Assembly (NCBI GenBank): GCA_947629515.1
Contig: CANRDY010000003.1
Location: forward strand, 40,855 to 104,854
Length of the DNA: 64,000 nucleotides
Source: an uncultured Clostridia bacterium
Lineage (GTDB): Bacteria; Bacillota; Clostridia; Christensenellales; Borkfalkiaceae
Direction: 5' to 3'
Positions 53,297 through 61,274 of the stretch are shown piece after piece. Position 1 is the first letter of the stretch, and every line of letters starts with the position of its first letter. The translations under genes and the position numbers were made by a program. The notes beneath the pieces are model-generated. The model searched no databases, was not told where the DNA came from, and saw nothing but the letters and a program-made list of their open reading frames with translations.

Positions 53297-53857
53297 TTAT
53301 CGATCGCCGCGCCCGCACGAATAACAGGCGATGAGCTTTGCTTTGGCGCGCGCAAGGGCGTTGCCCGCGCTCTTTGCCGAACGCGAAAGGCTTTGGGCTA
53401 TTTCCGCGACGGACAAGCCGTCGAGGTACATCACCGTCACCTTGAACTCGAACGACGAGAGCAATTTGGAAATTTTTTGCAAAAATTCGCTCCGCTGTTC
53501 GATTTTGAATATCTCGTCCTCGGGGTCGGCGGGAAATTCGCCCGAAATTTCGACGAGAGGCACGAAATTGTTGAGCGCGGAATGTTTTGCGCCGAGCGAC
53601 TTTTTGACCGCGTCGATGACCGAATTACGAACGCACGCGTGGGCGTAGGTCGTAAAAGACGCGTTCCCCGCGGAATAGGTCTTTATCGCCGACAGCAACC
53701 CCAACATTCCCTCTTCGAATAAGTCCTCTTCGGTGCCGCCGCTCAGAAAAAAACGGGCGGAAATTGATTTGACCATGGGGGAAAGTCTTTTTATAAGCTC
53801 GCTTTCGGCGGGTTTGTCGCCGCCCTGCGCGGCGAGCGCGAGTTCTTCGTTAGTCAT
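53297..53857 (-). CDS. sigH: Sigma-70 family factor, SigH (Spo0H)-like
   Basis: 186 residues: sigma region 2 with LFEEGMLGLLSAIKTYSAG and FTTYAHACVRNSVIDAV, then region 4 with VTVMYLDGLSVAEIAQSLS. No region 3. The position after rlmB, in the mrnC-rlmB-sigH order of Bacillus, indicates the sigma-H orthologue that starts sporulation and stationary-phase genes. It is 1 bp from rlmB. It is shorter than Bacillus SigH (about 218) and lacks its N-terminal extension. Confidence 0.83.
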   Translation of the reverse strand: MTNEELALAAQGGDKPAESELIKRLSPMVKSISARFFLSGGTEEDLFEEGMLGLLSAIKTYSAGNASFTTYAHACVRNSVIDAVKKSLGAKHSALNNFVPLVEISGEFPADPEDEIFKIEQRSEFLQKISKLLSSFEFKVTVMYLDGLSVAEIAQSLSRSAKSAGNALARAKAKLIACYSCGRGDR

Positions 53858-53858
53858 A

Positions 53859-54566
53859 TTATCTTCTTCTTAAAACTTCGTAGGCGGCGATACCGAGAGC
53901 TACCGAGGCGTTGAGGGAATTGACCTTGCCCTTTAAGGGAAGGGATAAAACGCCGTCGCACTTTTCGCGCACGAGACGGCGCACGCCGCTGTTCTCCCCG
54001 CCGATGACGAGCGCGAGCTTGCCCGAAAGCCGAGCCGAATATATATCCTGCCCGTCGGCTTCGAGGGCGTATACCCAAAAACCCGCCTTTTGGAGTTCTT
54101 CGACGGTACGGGCAAGGTTGACGGTCTTTGCCGTTTTTACGTGGTTTGCCGCGCCCGCCGAAATGCGTATTACCGCCTCGGTCACGCTTGCGGAATTTAC
54201 GGTGGGAATTATCACCCCGCTCGCTCCCGCGCACTCTGCTACCCTTATTATCGAGCCTAAGTTGTGAACGTCCTCTATTCCGTCGCATAAGACGACAAGC
54301 CCGTCCTCGCCCGAACTGCCGATAATTTCTTCGACCGTCGAATAGGCGTAGTCGGAAGTAAAGGCTATTACTCCCTGATGACGCTTTTCGACGCTCTCTT
54401 TATCGAGGGCGCGCCTGTCGACGAACTGCACGCGCACGTTCTTTTTGCGCGCTTCGGCAAATATCCTCTTTAAGCTGCCCTCCGCGCCCTTTTCGAGCAG
54501 TATCTTCTCGATGGGCTTGTCGGCGGCGAGCAGTTCGAGTACGGCGTTTCTGCCTTCGGTCTTCAT
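53859..54566 (-). CDS. rlmB: 23S rRNA 2'-O-methyltransferase RlmB (SpoU family)
   Basis: 235 residues. N-terminal substrate-binding domain (GRNAVLELLAADKPIEKILL) followed by a SPOUT methyltransferase with NLGSIIRVAECAGASGVII, the second motif LVIGGENSGVRRLVREKCD, and the SAM-binding knot SLNASVALGIAAYE. The family methylates the ribose of a guanosine in the peptidyl-transferase loop of 23S rRNA. It follows mrnC by 103 bp. Confidence 0.93.
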   Translation of the reverse strand: MKTEGRNAVLELLAADKPIEKILLEKGAEGSLKRIFAEARKKNVRVQFVDRRALDKESVEKRHQGVIAFTSDYAYSTVEEIIGSSGEDGLVVLCDGIEDVHNLGSIIRVAECAGASGVIIPTVNSASVTEAVIRISAGAANHVKTAKTVNLARTVEELQKAGFWVYALEADGQDIYSARLSGKLALVIGGENSGVRRLVREKCDGVLSLPLKGKVNSLNASVALGIAAYEVLRRR

Positions 54567-54669
54567 CTGCGTTCCTCCGTTATTTTTGTAAGTTGAAAAA
54601 TTTATGTGTTGAAGTTCGGCGCGGGCGCGCCTTGCCGCCTTACCGCGGTTTGACTTACCGCCGTCGGAT

Positions 54670-55068
54670 CTATTGTTGCTTGCCGCCCGACATTAAGAAC
54701 AACAGCCGCTCACTTTGACCCGTTACGTACAGCCAGCCGAACAGAGCTTCGAGACCGGTTGAGTTGTTGTATTCGGCTACCTCGGCATTTTTGCTGTGCG
54801 AGGGTTTTTTGGCGTTTCTGCCGCGTTTGTACACGCTTTCCTCTTCCTCGGTGAAAAGGGGGCGTATTTCGATGAGCAGCGCGTTTTGACCGTGCGCCGA
54901 GACGAGGGCGGAATTCATGCTCTGCAATTCGCCCGCGGAGACGTCGTGCGTTAAAACGAGTTTTTCGCGCACGTAGAGCGAATAGACGGCGTCGCCCAAA
55001 AACGCAAGGGTGACGGGGCTTAACGCCGAGGCTTCGCTCTTTTTTAATTCTCTGATAAAAGTTCGCAT
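54670..55068 (-). CDS. mrnC: Mini-ribonuclease III
   Basis: 132-residue dimeric RNase III domain without a dsRNA-binding domain; trims 23S rRNA precursors. The catalytic segment LAFLGDAVYSLYVREKLV is near residue 22, and the second acidic pair lies in EYNNSTGLEALFGWLYV. It is upstream of rlmB, the usual clostridial order. Confidence 0.93.
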   Translation of the reverse strand: MRTFIRELKKSEASALSPVTLAFLGDAVYSLYVREKLVLTHDVSAGELQSMNSALVSAHGQNALLIEIRPLFTEEEESVYKRGRNAKKPSHSKNAEVAEYNNSTGLEALFGWLYVTGQSERLLFLMSGGKQQ

Positions 55069-55130
55069 AACTTTACCCTTTAATTATACCGCTTTATCAT
55101 AAAAAAATCAATTATTCCATAGTATATAGC

Positions 55131-55817
55131 GTGAAATTAATGGTATTAAAAAAGAGCTTGGTTATAGCGATCGCCGCAATCGTGCTTTCGGGAACGGCTT
55201 TGGGACTGTGCGCGGGCGCGCTTGCCGCTTCTTCCGCCCCCGCGGAACGCATAATCGTGATAGACGCGGGTCACGGCGGGGTGGACGCGGGAGTTCTGGG
55301 CGTGAACACATCGATTAAGGAAAGCGACATAAACCTTGCCGTTGCAAAGTATCTTAAAGGGTATTTTGCGCAGGCGGGATTCGGCGTTGTGATGACGAGG
55401 AGTTCGAACGGCGGACTTTACGGCTTACCCACGGACGGCTTCAAAATGCGCGACATGAAAAAGCGCAAACAGATAATCGAGGAAAACGACCCCGATATGG
55501 TAATTTCCATTCACCAGAACTCGTGCCCTCTGCCATCGCGGCGGGGTGCGCAGACCTTTTTCGAAAAGTCGAGCGAGGGCGGGAAGTTACTTGCCGAAAG
55601 CATACAAAACAGTCTGAACGAAATGCCGCAGTGCGTTAAGCAGACGAGCGCGCTTGCGGGGGATTACTATATGCTCAAATGCACGCAAAGCCCCTCGGTA
55701 ATTGTGGAGTGCGGGTTTTTGACCAACCCCGAGGACGAAAAACTCTTGTCCTCTTCGGAGTATCAGAAGAGCGTGGCGTATGCCGTTTTTAAGGGCGCGG
55801 TGAGCTATTGGAGCTGA
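55131..55817 (+). CDS. cwlD: N-acetylmuramoyl-L-alanine amidase CwlD (spore cortex)
   Basis: 228 residues: signal peptide about 1-33, then an Amidase_3 zinc amidase. Metal-binding motifs are IDAGHGGVDAG, ESDINLAVAKYL and SIHQNS; the catalytic Glu is in IVECGFLTNPEDEKLL. Length and lack of wall-binding repeats fit CwlD, which removes peptides from cortex peptidoglycan to make muramic lactam. The GTG at 55131 or the ATG three codons later could be the start; neither has a clear ribosome site. Divergent from mrnC. Confidence 0.88.
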   Translation: MKLMVLKKSLVIAIAAIVLSGTALGLCAGALAASSAPAERIIVIDAGHGGVDAGVLGVNTSIKESDINLAVAKYLKGYFAQAGFGVVMTRSSNGGLYGLPTDGFKMRDMKKRKQIIEENDPDMVISIHQNSCPLPSRRGAQTFFEKSSEGGKLLAESIQNSLNEMPQCVKQTSALAGDYYMLKCTQSPSVIVECGFLTNPEDEKLLSSSEYQKSVAYAVFKGAVSYWS

Positions 55818-55850
55818 GGAGCGACGAAAGGTTGGGGGCTTAAAATTTCA

Positions 55851-55884
55851 AAACAGCCCGCCGTTATGCGGCGGGCTGTTTTTA
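55851..55884. terminator. Bidirectional terminator between cwlD and the pfl operon
   Basis: AAACAGCCCGCCG pairs with CGGCGGGCTGTTT around TTATG, with T tracts on both strands. It serves cwlD on plus and the pfl operon on minus. Confidence 0.87.
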
Positions 55885-55955
55885 TGTGCGTATGCTATTT
55901 TTTATAATGCGCTGTATTTATTGCGCTGAATTTATCGGCGCGGGGTTTTTGGTAA

Positions 55956-56189
55956 TTAAAAACTTTCGTGAATGGTGCGGGCGATGACGTCGTCCTGCTG
56001 TTCCTTGGTGAGCTTGTTGAAGTTGACCGCGTACCCCGACACCCTTATGGTGAGCTGGGGATATTTTTCGGGGTGCGCCTGCGCGTCGAGAAGGGTCTCG
56101 CGGTTGAACACGTTTACGTTGAGATGATAGCCGCCGTCCGCTACGTACGCGTCGAGCATATTTACAAGATTTTTTACCTGCGTTGACAT
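55956..56189 (-). CDS. Separate glycyl-radical subunit of pyruvate formate-lyase
   Basis: 77 residues. It corresponds to the C-terminal domain of pyruvate formate-lyase: [17 protein letters not shown], then [15 protein letters not shown] with the radical glycine at G52, and [17 protein letters not shown]. An AAGGAG site nine bases before the ATG makes it a genuine gene. It starts where the adjacent 674-residue protein stops in the alignment to full-length enzymes, so the two together make one complete enzyme. It resembles the repair protein GrcA (YfiD), but here it supplies a domain that the main subunit lacks. Confidence 0.9.
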   Translation of the reverse strand: MSTQVKNLVNMLDAYVADGGYHLNVNVFNRETLLDAQAHPEKYPQLTIRVSGYAVNFNKLTKEQQDDVIARTIHESF

Positions 56190-56317
56190 AATTATTTTTC
56201 TCCTTATTTTTTTAATTTGTTAATATATATTGATATTTTCGGTAATTTTAGGGTTGTTTTTGTTGGGTTGCGCTTTTGCTTTTATCAGTCGGACGGGCGG
56301 GTTTTTTTCGACCCTTT

Positions 56318-58342
56318 TTAATCTTTGCCGAGCGACTGCGGGGTTATCGAAAAGGTGTTGGAAATGCCGTCGCGAGCGAACTCGTAGGGAATTTTTGCGA
56401 CCGATTCGAGGGAAGCGAGCGCGCCGCAGCAGTCTCTGCCGTGCATGGGGTTCGCCCCCGGGGCGAGAGGCTCGCCCGCCTTTCTGCCGTCGGGCGTGTT
56501 GCCCGTGTTCTTGCCGTAGACGACGTTGCTCGTTATGGTGAGGATCGACATCGTGGGCACGCTGTTGCGGTAGGTGAAATGGCTCTTTATTTTGTTCATA
56601 AAGGTCTTTACGAGCCATACGGCTATCATATCGACTCTGTCGTCGTTGTTGCCGTACTTGGGGAAGTCGCCCTCGATTCTGAACGCCGTGACTATGCCGT
56701 CCTCGTTGCGCACGGGGTAGACGTTGGCGTACTTTATAGCCGAAAGGCTGTCGGTGGCGCACGAAAGCCCCGCGACGCCCGTGGCGAAGAAACGGCGCAC
56801 GTTGGTATCGTGCAACGCCATTTCAAGGGCTTCGTAGCTGTATTTATCGTGCATGTAGTGAATGAGGTTCAAGGTGTTTACGTACAGCCCCGCAAGCCAA
56901 TCCATCATCTGCTCGTACTTCGCCTTTACCTCTTCATAGTCGAGCTTGCCGTCGCTTGTTATGGGCGCGTACTCTGGGGAGACCTGCATGGGCTTGCCCG
57001 TCTCCTTGTCCTTTAAAAGTTCGTCTTTGCCGCCGTTGATAGCGTACAAAAGGCACTTTGCAAGGTTGGCGCGCGCTCCGAAGAACTGCATGTCCTTGCC
57101 CACTCTCATGCAACTTACGCAACAAGCTATGCAGTAATCGTCGCCCATTTCGGGACGCATAAGGTCGTCGCTCTCGTATTGGATAGCCGAAGTCTTTATG
57201 GAAAGAGCGGCGCAGAAGTTTTTGAAGCCATCGGGAAGATTCCTCGACCAAAGGACGGTGAGGTTAGGCTCGGGGGCGGGTCCGAGGTTGGTGAGGGTGT
57301 GAAGTATTCTGAACGACGACTTGGTGACGAGCGTTCTTCCGTCCACTCCCATTCCGCCTATCGACTCGGTCACCCACGTGGGATCGCCCGAGAAGAGGGC
57401 GTTGTATTCGCGCGTGCGCATGAATTTGACTATGCGGAGCTTCATTACAAAGTGGTCGATAAGCTCCTGCGCCTCCACTTCGGTGAGCGTGCCGCGCCTG
57501 AAGTCGCGTTCGATATATATATCGAGGAAAGTCGAGTTTCTGCCTATGGACATCGCCGCGCCGTTCTGGTCTTTGACCGCCGCAAGATAGCCGAAGTAAA
57601 GGGCTTGAATCGCCTCGCGGGCGTTTTGGGCGGGTTGGGATATATCGCATCCGTATATTTCGGCGAGCTTTTTGAGGTTTGCAAGGGCGCGGATCTGCTC
57701 GGCAAGTTCCTCTCTGTCGCGGATCTTGTCGGGCGTCATGTCGCCGTCCATGAGGAGCTTGTCCTTTTCCTTTTGTTCGATGAGGAAGTCGACGCCGTAG
57801 AGCGCGACTCTGCGGTAGTCGCCCACTATCCTGCCCCTGCCGTAGGTGTCGGGAAGCCCAGTAAGTATGTGCGCGCGGCGGGCTTTGCGCATTTCGGGCG
57901 TGTACGCGTCGTAAACGCCGTCGTTGTGGGTCTTGCGGTATTTGGTGAAAATTTCTTTGATTTCGGGGTCAAGCTCGTAACCGTACATATTGAGAGCCTG
58001 CTCTGCCATTTTTATGCCGCCGAAGGGCTGCAAGGCGCGTTTGAAAGGCTCGTCGGTCTGCAAGCCGACTATCTTTTCAAGCTCCTTGTCGATATACCCC
58101 GCCTTGTGCGAGGTGAGGCTCGAAACTGTTTTCGTGTCGGCTTTGAGCACGCCGCCCGCTTCCCTCTCCTTTTTGGAAAGGTCGAGGATCTCGTCCCACA
58201 GCTTTTTGGTTGCCTCTGTGGGCGGAGCGAGAAATTCGTCGCCACCCGTGTACGGCGTGTAGTTGCGCTGAATGAAGTCGCGCACGTCTACCTCGTCGCA
58301 CCACTTGCCTTTGTTGAAATTTTCCCAAGCTTTGTTTTCCAT
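56318..58342 (-). CDS. pflB: Pyruvate formate-lyase large subunit lacking the glycyl-radical domain
   Basis: 674 residues against about 740-760 for a complete PFL. It converts pyruvate and CoA to acetyl-CoA and formate. The Cys-Cys pair that carries the thiyl radical is C407-C408 ([12 protein letters not shown]), and the segment [12 protein letters not shown] matches the family. The protein stops at [10 protein letters not shown], the point just before the glycyl-radical domain, with a TAA. The missing domain is encoded 128 bp downstream as a separate gene. No sign of frameshift: the linker has its own ribosome site. Confidence 0.93.
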   Translation of the reverse strand: MENKAWENFNKGKWCDEVDVRDFIQRNYTPYTGGDEFLAPPTEATKKLWDEILDLSKKEREAGGVLKADTKTVSSLTSHKAGYIDKELEKIVGLQTDEPFKRALQPFGGIKMAEQALNMYGYELDPEIKEIFTKYRKTHNDGVYDAYTPEMRKARRAHILTGLPDTYGRGRIVGDYRRVALYGVDFLIEQKEKDKLLMDGDMTPDKIRDREELAEQIRALANLKKLAEIYGCDISQPAQNAREAIQALYFGYLAAVKDQNGAAMSIGRNSTFLDIYIERDFRRGTLTEVEAQELIDHFVMKLRIVKFMRTREYNALFSGDPTWVTESIGGMGVDGRTLVTKSSFRILHTLTNLGPAPEPNLTVLWSRNLPDGFKNFCAALSIKTSAIQYESDDLMRPEMGDDYCIACCVSCMRVGKDMQFFGARANLAKCLLYAINGGKDELLKDKETGKPMQVSPEYAPITSDGKLDYEEVKAKYEQMMDWLAGLYVNTLNLIHYMHDKYSYEALEMALHDTNVRRFFATGVAGLSCATDSLSAIKYANVYPVRNEDGIVTAFRIEGDFPKYGNNDDRVDMIAVWLVKTFMNKIKSHFTYRNSVPTMSILTITSNVVYGKNTGNTPDGRKAGEPLAPGANPMHGRDCCGALASLESVAKIPYEFARDGISNTFSITPQSLGKD

Positions 58343-58442
58343 CTTTAGCTCTCCTTTTTTATACGGTTTTATGACAGTATGCGTATTTTTTCTTTTGCGT
58401 ATTCTCTGCGATCTGTTCGGGGGAAGGGTCGTTTGCCTTATG

Positions 58443-58506
58443 GTTCGCCCCTTGTATTGTTCGCCCCTTGTATTGTTCGCCCCTTTTACGGTTCGCCAAA
58501 AGTTAA
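58443..58506. repeat. 16-bp tandem repeat between pflA and pflB
   Basis: Four units of 16 bp, the first two GTTCGCCCCTTGTATT and the last two diverging. The 219-bp gap carries no ORF and might influence the ratio of pflA to pflB expression. Confidence 0.75.
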
Positions 58507-58561
58507 AATTTTTTGTAACGGTTCAACCGCGCAAAAGTTCAACCGAAGATATTTGCCGAAG

Positions 58562-59296
58562 TCAGGCGAACCTGCCCGCCCTTAAAATTCTTTCGGCGTT
58601 TTCGACCCGCTCTTTTGAGGGCGGCTGAACGCCTTTGAGGGGATAGGCTATGCCCAGCTTTTCGTATTTGACCTCGCCCATGGTGTGATAGGGAAGAACC
58701 TCCACCTTTTCAACGTTGTCGAAGCCGTCTAACAGCGCGCGCAGTTTGATGAGATATTCGTCGCTGTCGGTTATGCCCGTGACGAGCACGTGGCGTATCC
58801 ACACGGGTTTTTTGATTTGGTTCAGAAGTTTTGCGAACGCAAGCGGGTTGGCGTTGGAGTGCGTTGTGAGCTTTTTGTGCTCGGCTTCGTCAATGTGCTT
58901 TATGTCGAGCAGAACGAGGTCGGTTTGGGCGAGAACGTCCAAGTGGCGTTGAACGCACTTTTCGTCGGCGGGGTTGAATGTTATGCCCGAGGTGTCGAGC
59001 GCGGTGTGTATGCCCTCGCCCTTGAGAATGGCGAACAGCTCTTTGACGAACTCGGCTTGCAACAGCGGTTCGCCGCCCGAGACGGTCACGCCCCCGTTTT
59101 TGATGTAGCTTCTGTACTTCAACGCCTCGCGCGCGACCTCTTCGGGGGAATACTCCCTGCCCGCGCCGACCGTCCACGTGTCGGGATTGTGACAGTAAAG
59201 ACAGCGCATCGGGCAACCCTGCATGAATACCACAAAGCGTATTCCCGGACCGTCGACCATGCCGAATGATTCAAACGAATGTACGAAGCCTCTCAA
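58562..59296 (-). CDS. pflA: Pyruvate formate-lyase activating enzyme
   Basis: Radical SAM enzyme, 244 residues, that installs the glycyl radical. The [4Fe-4S] motif is CPMRCLYC, near residue 28, followed by the GGEPLLQ SAM motif. The N-terminus HSFESFGMVDGPGIRFVVF is characteristic of PFL activases. The start is TTG at 59296 with an AGGGGG ribosome site. First gene of the pfl operon; here its substrate is a separate small protein. Confidence 0.93.
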   Translation of the reverse strand: MRGFVHSFESFGMVDGPGIRFVVFMQGCPMRCLYCHNPDTWTVGAGREYSPEEVAREALKYRSYIKNGGVTVSGGEPLLQAEFVKELFAILKGEGIHTALDTSGITFNPADEKCVQRHLDVLAQTDLVLLDIKHIDEAEHKKLTTHSNANPLAFAKLLNQIKKPVWIRHVLVTGITDSDEYLIKLRALLDGFDNVEKVEVLPYHTMGEVKYEKLGIAYPLKGVQPPSKERVENAERILRAGRFA

Positions 59297-59338
59297 ACCG
59301 CTTCCCCCTTTTTGCGTTGACTGTGCGGGCGTTTTTTA

Positions 59339-59383
59339 GCCGAACCGAACCGAGCCGAGCCGAGCCGAACCGAGCCGAACCGC
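59339..59383. repeat. Pentanucleotide repeat (CCGAA/CCGAG), nine units
   Basis: A run of 5-bp units CCGAA and CCGAG between the riboswitch terminator and pflA. It is in untranslated leader sequence, so length change would alter the leader rather than the reading frame. Confidence 0.85.
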
Positions 59384-59454
59384 CGCGGCGGACGGTCTTT
59401 GCCCGCACGGTTCAAAAAATAATACGGGCGTTTGCGTTCGCGCGACTCGGTTCC

Positions 59455-59568
59455 AAAAAAATACGGGCTATTCCCTGCAAAAGAAAATAGCCCAGACGAA
59501 CGACTTTTCAAACCGCACGGCTTCCCTGCGTTAAACCGCAAACTCGTCAGTTGCCGCGCGACCTCTCA
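59455..59568 (-). promoter_or_regulatory. ZTP (pfl-motif) riboswitch with terminator, upstream of pflA
   Basis: On the minus strand the leader contains the ZTP aptamer landmarks: P1 GCGCGGC/GCCGTGC, the internal CAACTGACG, the hairpin TGCG/CGCA with AGGGAAG, and the 3' signature GTCGTTCGTCTGGGC. The GGGCTAT of that signature also pairs with ATAGCCC to form a terminator (59465-59493) ending in seven T residues. Ligand binding should hold the signature and let transcription through. ZTP signals low 10-formyl-tetrahydrofolate, so formate production would be switched on when one-carbon units are short. Confidence 0.82.
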
Positions 59569-59579
59569 GTTGGAATTTT

Positions 59580-59608
59580 ATTATAACAGCACTTGAAGCA
59601 TTTGTCAA
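59580..59608 (-). promoter_or_regulatory. pflA: Consensus sigma-A promoter of the pfl operon
   Basis: A perfect TTGACA (59603-59608), a 17-bp spacer and TATAAT (59580-59585) on the minus strand, directly upstream of the riboswitch. Confidence 0.9.
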
Positions 59609-59678
59609 TAAAAAAATACAAAATATTGTGTGAAATTTTTTTTGGTCCATACAATATCTTGCGGACAAAAATTGCGAC

Positions 59679-60473
59679 CTACACTAAAATGAACAGAATC
59701 GAAAGAAAATGCAGCACAGTTCCCGCCAAGTCGAACAAATGCCATACCGAATGGAAATACCTCACCTTCTTTCCGAACGCGTAAAACGCTATCCCGCCCG
59801 TGTAGGCTATGCCGCCCGCCAAAAGCAGCCAAAGGCTTATGGAAGGGATCGCCGCCGCAAGCGGTTCAAAGGCGATGAGAATGAACCAGCCCATTACAAA
59901 GTAGAACGCCATTGAAAAGCCCTTGATGATTTTGTTGTTCATGGCGATGGCGTTGCCCGTTATGCCCAGCACGGCAAGCGACCACTCGGCGATGAGGATC
60001 GCAAGCCCCATGGACGTTCCACCCAGAGCTATAAGGCAGTAGGGCGTGTACGTGCCCGCGATGAGCAGAAAAATCGTGCAGTGGTCGAAAATGCGGAAAA
60101 CAGCCTTGCCCGCGCCTATGGGGAGAAAGTGATAGAGCGACGACATGGTGTACAGAATTATTATGCTTGCCGAAAAAACCGTGACGGCGGTTGTTTTTAC
60201 GGGGTCGCCCGCCGCAAACACAAGGGCGACGATCCATGCCGCAAGCCCCGTTGCGCCGCCCACTATGTGCGAGACGGCGTTGAAGATCTCCTCGCCCTTG
60301 GTGTAGAACACGGGGTACGCTTTGCGGCGTTTTTTGGGGGAAGCGGCGGGGCGGTTATAATCGGCGATGGTGTTGGGGGAAGTATTGGGGGCGAGGGTTG
60401 AATTGGGGGCGTGGGGTTTATTTGCGGTTGGGTTAGGGGCGAGGGGTTTATTTATTACAACGGCGTTTTTCAT
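59679..60473 (-). CDS. Hemolysin III / PAQR-family membrane protein
   Basis: 264 residues with seven hydrophobic segments. Family histidines are present: FNAVSHIVGG, SSLYHFLP and FHSVWHLFDLAG. These proteins (YqfA/TrhA type) affect membrane homeostasis; the hemolysin name is historical. Unusually, about 50 N-terminal residues form a polar Pro/Asn/Ala-rich extension with repeated APN units ahead of the conserved core. GGAG ribosome site 7 bases before the ATG. Confidence 0.87.
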   Translation of the reverse strand: MKNAVVINKPLAPNPTANKPHAPNSTLAPNTSPNTIADYNRPAASPKKRRKAYPVFYTKGEEIFNAVSHIVGGATGLAAWIVALVFAAGDPVKTTAVTVFSASIIILYTMSSLYHFLPIGAGKAVFRIFDHCTIFLLIAGTYTPYCLIALGGTSMGLAILIAEWSLAVLGITGNAIAMNNKIIKGFSMAFYFVMGWFILIAFEPLAAAIPSISLWLLLAGGIAYTGGIAFYAFGKKVRYFHSVWHLFDLAGTVLHFLSILFILV

Positions 60474-60543
60474 ACGGGTTCTCCTTTTACACTTTTAAGT
60501 ATAGCTTTTTGCGGGCGGAAATAAACCTATTTTGCCGCTTTCT

Positions 60544-60683
60544 CCCTCTACGCTTTGTATCGTTCCCCTCTACGCTTTGTATTGCTCCCCTCTACGCTTG
60601 CAAATTAACTCCTCTACGTTTGCAAAATCTCCGCTCTACGTTTTTAATTTACCCCTCTACGATTTGAAATTCAACTCTCTGCG
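60544..60683. repeat. Degenerate tandem array with CTCTACG cores
   Basis: Six units of about 22-24 bp, each with a CTCTACG core followed by TTTG-like sequence, drifting towards the right. The 329-bp gap holds this array and the following hairpin but no gene. Confidence 0.8.
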
Positions 60684-60709
60684 CCTGCGGTGAAAGAGCG
60701 GCGGAAAGT

Positions 60710-60744
60710 GCGGGGCGGCTCTGCCAAAAGCAGAGCCGCCCCGC
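60710..60744. other. Perfect GC-rich hairpin
   Basis: GCGGGGCGGCTCTGC pairs with GCAGAGCCGCCCCGC around CAAAA. There is no T tract on either side, so it may be a terminator without a tail or part of a repeat. It lies between the XRE and hemolysin III genes. Confidence 0.5.
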
Positions 60745-60802
60745 CGTTACAAAAGAACCTAAAAAACCGCCCGAACCCGAGCGGCAACAACATTTGTTAA
60801 AG

Positions 60803-61126
60803 CTATTGTAATGATATAAGTTGCTCCAGAATCGCATTGAGCAAGGGATAAAATCGCGCGTCGACCATTGAGAATTTGTTTACGATAGCAATCGCCAAAT
60901 TTTCGTTTTCGTCGTTCGTAAGCCCCAAAAGATAATCGGCTGTCGTCGACAAGGCAATACATAAAAGTTTTAATGTCGTAACCGAAACCCCCACTTTTCC
61001 GCTTTCCACGTCGGCTAAAAACCGCGGGCTGACGTCTGCTTTTTCGGCTAATTTTTCACGGGTCATATTGAGATTTTTCCGCAACACCTTAACTCGCTCA
61101 CCAAGAGTTTTATTTATTTCGTTCAC
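60803..61126 (-). CDS. XRE-family transcriptional regulator
   Basis: 107 residues from GTG at 61126. The HTH is MTREKLAEKADVSPRFLADV, near residues 22-41, followed by a helical C-terminal part ending NAILEQLISLQ. GTG at 61126 is chosen because AGAGGTG lies six bases upstream; the next GTG upstream overlaps that site. It is divergent from the BspA-type lipoprotein. The intergenic region has two inverted repeats built from ACTTCAT half-sites, probable operators for this protein. Confidence 0.85.
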   Translation of the reverse strand: MNEINKTLGERVKVLRKNLNMTREKLAEKADVSPRFLADVESGKVGVSVTTLKLLCIALSTTADYLLGLTNDENENLAIAIVNKFSMVDARFYPLLNAILEQLISLQ

Positions 61127-61177
61127 ATTGTTCACCTCTGTAAAGTATGAGCTGTTATTTATAGTTTATATGAATTG

Positions 61178-61236
61178 TTACTTCATATCAATGAAGTAAT
61201 AATACACTTGACAAATGAAGTGTTACTTCATATAAT
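61178..61236. promoter_or_regulatory. Operators and consensus promoter of the BspA-type lipoprotein gene
   Basis: Operator 1 is TTACTTCAT-ATCA-ATGAAGTAA (61178-61199). Operator 2 is ATGAAGT-GTT-ACTTCAT (61215-61231) and fills the spacer of a perfect promoter: TTGACA (61208-61213), 17 bp, TATAAT (61231-61236), reading rightward. A repressor bound at operator 2 would directly exclude RNA polymerase. Confidence 0.82.
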
Positions 61237-61274
61237 TAGTATAAGGAAAAAAATTACTTTCGAGGTGAAATCTT

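Noticed and set aside
55956..58342. Frameshift or premature stop in a single pflB gene
   Set aside because: The large frame ends at a domain boundary. The small frame has its own ATG and strong AAGGAG site after a 128-bp AT-rich linker, and no homologous residues are lost or duplicated at the break.
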